Assembly (NCBI RefSeq): GCF_011045025.1
Contig: NZ_JAAKZX010000089.1
Coordinates: 1-36,708 of the forward strand
Reading direction: 5' to 3'
DNA length: 36,708 nt
Source of the DNA: Streptomyces ureilyticus
GTDB taxonomy: Bacteria; Actinomycetota; Actinomycetes; Streptomycetales; Streptomycetaceae
Shown here: positions 32,787 to 36,708 of the stretch, one piece after another
Layout: each line of letters starts with the position of its first letter
Numbering within the stretch: the stretch's first letter is position 1
Notes under the pieces: generated by a model
Database searches by the model: none
What the model was told of the DNA's origin: nothing
What the model saw: the letters and a program-made list of their open reading frames with translations, nothing else
Position numbers and translations under genes: made by a program

Positions 32787-34505
32787 TCAGCCCGTGAACT
32801 CTACGTCGGTGATCGCCTGCTTGTATCCGGCCTGGCTGTAACCGTCGGCCGGCGCATGCGGCAGCGCGGTGAGCCACACGAGTACGTACCGGCTCTTCAC
32901 AGTCTTGTCGATCGTCACCTTCGCTTCGGTGCCGCTTGCCTTCACCGTCCCGAGCTTCTGCATCGAGCTCAGCGCGGTCGAGGAGCTCAGCGAGTCCGTC
33001 GCATACAGAGAGATCGTTGTGTGGTCACCGGCGTACCGAAGCCCTATCGAAGCGGCCGAGATCTCCTGCTCCGAACCGAGGTCATAAACGATTCCGACAC
33101 CGGGCTTGATGACCATCTCGGGACCGTCGAGGAAGCTTTTCGTCCGCCAGTAGGTGGAGCTGCGGCCGTCGTACGTCTTGGCTACGTCCTCGGGTGCCTG
33201 AGCCCCGCCCTCCGCAACGTACTCCTGCGCCCCCTGAACGGCGATCGGCTTGCTGGCCGGCTTCTTAGCGCCCTTGTCGTTGTCGTCCGTCGTCTGTGTC
33301 TTGTTGGTGTCGTCGGGCTTCCCACGCTCCATGAGGGCGTCCGCCAACTGCCAACTGCCAAGACCCAGCGCCGCGATGAGCAACGCGGACACGCCCCACT
33401 TCAGGGCCTTGCCGGTACGGCTCTGCAACGGGGGCGGCGGGGTCGGCACCGGTTGCGTGGCGCCGGGCCCCGGTGTCTGACGCCCGTAGGAGCCTTGCTG
33501 GTACGTGGTGCGCTGGTAGTCCGGCGGCCCGGTGAACGCGGGCTCCGGCGGGCGGATGCGCGGCATCTCACTGATCGCCTTCACCAGCTCCTCCGGCGTG
33601 GTGCACGGCGGTTCCTGGCGGGACGCCGTCGCGCCGTCGTTGACGAGCGCGCGCATCGCGAGTTCCGCCAGGCCGCGGTGCACCCCGGCGCGCACCTGGT
33701 CGGGCGCGATGAGCCCGACGCCCTTCGGCAGCCCGGAGAGGCCGTAGGCGTCGTTCTCATACGGCCAGCGCTGGGTGAGAGCGGCGTACAGCAGCGCGCC
33801 GATCCCTTCCGTGTCGGTGCGCTGCGGGGTGTCGGAGCTGATACCGCGCAGCGCGGCGTTCACGGCGAGCCCGCGGATGCGCCACTGGCCGGACGAGGAG
33901 CGCAGCACCGCGCCCGGGGTCAGCCGCAGATGCGCCAGCCCTTCGCGGTGCGCGGCCGCCATCGCCTGGGAGACCTGACTGACCATCTGATACGCGTCGT
34001 GCACCTTCAGCGGACCCGTAGCCAGAAGCGTCGTCAGCTCTGTGGAGTCGGGCAGCCACTCCTGCACCACGTAGACCAGATCGTTCTCCTCGACCGCGTC
34101 CAGTACTTGGACGAAGCGGGGATCGCCCAGGAGGGCGGCGGAACGGGCCGCCGCAAGGACGGAGCGCGCTCGCGGATGGTCTGCGGGCAGCAGGTGCACG
34201 CCGACGGCACGACGCAGCTTCTCGTCCACGGCACGCCAACTACTGAAACCGTCCAGACGGGTGACGCACTCTTCGAGCCGGTAGCGTCTGGCGAGCTTGT
34301 GGCCGCTGTGCAACTCGGGCGGTGAGGTCCTGCCGGGGCTCTCGTCCCCGCCGCTCCCCTGTCCCTCTTCGCTCTCCGAGCTTTCCGTGTCCCGCTCCCG
34401 GTTCTGGGCCACCCCGTCGGCCGTGGACTGGTCCGCCTTGGCGGTCAGCGGCTCATCACCGCTGTTGTCTGCCACGTCGACGGCAGCCGTGCTCCGTTCC
34501 GCCAC
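32787..34505 (-). CDS. Membrane pseudokinase with extracellular discoidin-like domain (MurJ partner)
   Basis: The product is about 572 aa from GTG 34505 (VAERSTAAVDVADNSGDEPL, with GGAGG upstream); an ATG at 34568 is the alternative. An acidic N-terminus leads to a Ser/Thr-kinase-like fold (about 75-310). Catalytic residues are missing: AVGVHLL stands where VAVK is expected, AHLRLTPGAVL replaces HRDLKPxN, and there is no DFG. A transmembrane helix (ALKWGVSALLIAALGLGSWQ) and an extracellular beta-sandwich with YDGRSSTYWRTKSF...YDLGSEQEIS (F5/8-C-like) follow. In Mycobacterium this module is fused to MurJ (Rv3910) and binds FhaA; here it is separate, 120 bp from murJ. Confidence 0.85.
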   Translation of the reverse strand: MAERSTAAVDVADNSGDEPLTAKADQSTADGVAQNRERDTESSESEEGQGSGGDESPGRTSPPELHSGHKLARRYRLEECVTRLDGFSSWRAVDEKLRRAVGVHLLPADHPRARSVLAAARSAALLGDPRFVQVLDAVEENDLVYVVQEWLPDSTELTTLLATGPLKVHDAYQMVSQVSQAMAAAHREGLAHLRLTPGAVLRSSSGQWRIRGLAVNAALRGISSDTPQRTDTEGIGALLYAALTQRWPYENDAYGLSGLPKGVGLIAPDQVRAGVHRGLAELAMRALVNDGATASRQEPPCTTPEELVKAISEMPRIRPPEPAFTGPPDYQRTTYQQGSYGRQTPGPGATQPVPTPPPPLQSRTGKALKWGVSALLIAALGLGSWQLADALMERGKPDDTNKTQTTDDNDKGAKKPASKPIAVQGAQEYVAEGGAQAPEDVAKTYDGRSSTYWRTKSFLDGPEMVIKPGVGIVYDLGSEQEISAASIGLRYAGDHTTISLYATDSLSSSTALSSMQKLGTVKASGTEAKVTIDKTVKSRYVLVWLTALPHAPADGYSQAGYKQAITDVEFTG

Positions 34506-34625
34506 CGTCGTTCCTGCCTCCCCATCTCCATTGCCCCGCTGTCCGACGCCAAAGCCAATTGTGCCCACAGTCCGCCGCTATGCACGACACGCGGTCCCGG
34601 ACGATGGTTGTGCGCGTACCCCGCC

Positions 34626-36671
34626 TCAGCGCCCGAGGCGCCCCCGGACCATGCCGACCATTCCGTTCAGTTCCTCGATGTGCATACGTCGAGCCGCGAC
34701 GAAGAAGACGCCGAGCAGCGCGATGCCCCCGCCGAGGAGGGCGGCCAAGGAGCCCAGGACACCCTGCCCCAGCCCTTGGGTGATTCCGTAACAGGCCGCG
34801 GCGGCCAGCAACGCCGCCGGTACCGAGGCGATGCCGAGTCGGGCGTACGTACGCAGTACGCGAGCTCCGTCCAAGTCACCGCCCAGCCTCTTGCGCAGCC
34901 GCTGCCAGGCCACGCCCACGCCGATCGCGTACGCGAGACCGTAGGAGGCGGCCATGCCCGCCACCGCCCAGAGGGGCGGCAGAAGGATGTAGCAGAGCGC
35001 CGAGGCGCCCGCGTTGACGGCGGCCACAATGACCGTGTTGTAGAAGGGAGTCCGGGTGTCCTCGTACGCGTAGAAGGCGCGCAGCACGACGTACTGCACG
35101 GAGTACGGGATGAGGCCGAGCCCGAAGGCCATCAGCATGTAGCCCATCTTCGTGGCCGCGTCGGTGCCCGAGGAACCGAAGATCAGGGTGCACATCGGGA
35201 TGCCGAGTGCGACGAAGCCGAAGGCGATCGGCACGATCGCGACGGCCGTGGTGCGCAGGCCTTGGGAGATGTCGTCGCGGACGGCGCCCGCATCCTGCTC
35301 GGCGGCCGAGCGCGAGAGTCTCGGCAACAGGGCAGCCATCAGCGAGACGGTGATGATGGCCTGCGGGAGACCCCAGATGAGCTGGGCGTTGGCATAGGCG
35401 CTGTAGCCCGTTCCGGGGGTTCCCGTGTCCGTGACCGCAGCAGTGGCCAGCTGGGTGACGACGAGGACGCCCGCCTGGTTGGCGAGGACGAACAGGATCG
35501 TCCACTTGGCGAGCCTCGCGGCCTTGCCGAGGCCGTTGCCCTTCCAGTCGAAGCGCAGCCGCAGCCGGAACCCGGTCTCGCGCAGGTACGGAATCATCGC
35601 GAGGGCCTGGACGACAAGGCCGAGCAGGACACCGATACCGAGCAGCCGCTGGCCCTCCGGCGGGATGTTCCCGGCGGTCATCCCGGAGTTCGCCGACGTG
35701 CCGTACACCCAGATGAACATGCCGAGCGTCACGATGATGACGATGTTGTTGAGGACCGGAGTCCACATCATCGCGCCGAACTTGCCGCGGGCGTTGAGGA
35801 TCTGGCCCATCACCACGTGGATGCCCATGAAGAAGATCGAGGGCAGGAAGTAGCGGGTGAAGGTGATGCCGACCTCGTTAGCCGCGGCGTCATTGGCGAC
35901 GGGCACCGAGATGATGCGGACCAGGATCGGTGCGGCGAACATCGCGAGCAGGGTCAGCGCGCCGAGCGCCACCATGACAAGGGTCAGCAGACGATTCGCA
36001 TAGGCCTCACCGCCGTCCTCGTCCTCCTTCATGGCGCGCACGAGCTGCGGTACGAAGACGGAGTTGAGGCCGCCTCCCACCGTCAGGATGTAGATCATCG
36101 TCGGCAGCTGGTACGTGACCTGGAAGGTGTCGCCCAGGAGGGCGGTGCCCAGCGCGGCGACGATCAGCGCGGACCGGATGAAGCCGGTGAGACGGGACAC
36201 CATCGTGCCCGCCGCCATGACCGCGCTCGACTTGAGCAGACCCGACGCGCGGCCACCGGATTTCTTCGGCGCGGTCGTGGGAGCCGATGCGGGTGCCGGC
36301 GGCGGAGACTGAGGAATCGCGGGAGCCGGCTCCGGTGTGGGAGACGGCACACCGGGCGGGGTCGCTGGGGGATACGCGCCGCCCTGCTGCTGGTCACGGA
36401 AGAGATACGCGAAGGCGTCCGGCTCGTGGCGCTGCTCGCCGGCCTGGGTCACCAGGTCGTCCACGCCCACGAACTGCGTCGTACGGGCGTCATCACCGTA
36501 GGGAAGGTGCTGCGTCAGGCCTTCCGGCTCGGGCGCCGGGGTCTGCGCCCACACACGCGGATCGGGAGCATACGGCGACTGCGGCGGCTGGGCGTAGAGC
36601 TGCTGTGGCGGCGGGTGTGCGCCGGGCGGTGGCGGCCGGTCGAGTCCGGCGACACGAGCTGCGATGTCCAC
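34626..36671 (-). CDS. murJ: Lipid II flippase MurJ (MviN family)
   Basis: The 681-aa product, counted from GTG 36671, moves lipid II across the membrane for peptidoglycan synthesis. A ~140-residue Pro/Gln-rich cytosolic N-terminal region precedes about 14 membrane helices of the MOP fold: KSSAVMAAGTMVSRLTGFIR starts the core, then FVPQLVRAMKEDEDGGEAYA, GQILNARGKFGAMMWTPVLN and VVLRAFYAYEDTRTPFYNTV. The reading frame stays open to the window edge (LEAAAVLGRRFP precedes the GTG), so the true start may lie beyond 36708. The mycobacterial kinase-like C-terminal domain is absent and is encoded separately next door. Confidence 0.93.
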   Translation of the reverse strand: MDIAARVAGLDRPPPPGAHPPPQQLYAQPPQSPYAPDPRVWAQTPAPEPEGLTQHLPYGDDARTTQFVGVDDLVTQAGEQRHEPDAFAYLFRDQQQGGAYPPATPPGVPSPTPEPAPAIPQSPPPAPASAPTTAPKKSGGRASGLLKSSAVMAAGTMVSRLTGFIRSALIVAALGTALLGDTFQVTYQLPTMIYILTVGGGLNSVFVPQLVRAMKEDEDGGEAYANRLLTLVMVALGALTLLAMFAAPILVRIISVPVANDAAANEVGITFTRYFLPSIFFMGIHVVMGQILNARGKFGAMMWTPVLNNIVIIVTLGMFIWVYGTSANSGMTAGNIPPEGQRLLGIGVLLGLVVQALAMIPYLRETGFRLRLRFDWKGNGLGKAARLAKWTILFVLANQAGVLVVTQLATAAVTDTGTPGTGYSAYANAQLIWGLPQAIITVSLMAALLPRLSRSAAEQDAGAVRDDISQGLRTTAVAIVPIAFGFVALGIPMCTLIFGSSGTDAATKMGYMLMAFGLGLIPYSVQYVVLRAFYAYEDTRTPFYNTVIVAAVNAGASALCYILLPPLWAVAGMAASYGLAYAIGVGVAWQRLRKRLGGDLDGARVLRTYARLGIASVPAALLAAAACYGITQGLGQGVLGSLAALLGGGIALLGVFFVAARRMHIEELNGMVGMVRGRLGR

Positions 36672-36708
36672 GGGGAAGCGCCTGCCCAGGACGGCCGCCG
36701 CTTCCAGG

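Overview
The window is the replication-origin region of a Streptomyces chromosome. The evidence is high-GC codon use with many GTG starts, the conserved actinobacterial order gyrA-gyrB-dciA-recF-gnd-dnaN-oriC-dnaA-rpmH-rnpA-yidD-yidC-jag-rsmG-parA-parB, DnaA boxes of the TTGTCCACA type, parS sites GTTTCACGTGAAAC, and Streptomyces-type small proteins (DLW-39, DUF6344, DUF3566).

Layout. 1-3105: lineage-conserved small or membrane genes. 3111-9343: a decayed ~6.2 kb genomic island bounded by a 44-bp direct repeat of the 3' half of tRNA-Ile(GAU). The intact tRNA is at the right end and the remnant half at the left. No integrase remains. The island holds a secreted ribosome-inactivating protein (N-glycosidase toxin), a secreted pertussis/cholera-toxin-like ADP-ribosyltransferase, an IS5-family element that has cut a membrane-protein gene in two, a GH74 glycosidase tail fragment, a frameshifted membrane gene and other fragments. 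9416-19180 (minus strand): tRNA-Ile, DUF3566 protein, gyrA, gyrB, dciA, recF, gnd, dnaN. 19181-20126: oriC with about 20 DnaA-box-like sites. 20127-22082 (minus): dnaA. 22481-29499 (plus): rpmH, rnpA, yidD, yidC, jag, rsmG, parA, parB, a small membrane ORF and a GNAT acetyltransferase. 29588-36708 (minus): trxA, trxB, an anti-sigma factor, an ECF sigma factor (sigM), a membrane pseudokinase and murJ, which runs to the window edge.

How the parts work together. DnaA, DnaN, RecF, DciA and gyrase make up the initiation, clamp and topology machinery around oriC. ParA and ParB with five parS sites segregate the newly copied origin. RnpA, YidD, YidC, Jag and RsmG form the usual translation and membrane-insertion cluster. 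TrxA/TrxB, behind a well-matched SigR-type promoter, is the disulfide-stress block. MurJ and its separate pseudokinase belong to cell-wall precursor export.

The housekeeping genes are ordinary. The unusual part is the tRNA-Ile island, which places two unrelated secreted toxin enzymes within about 10 kb of oriC.
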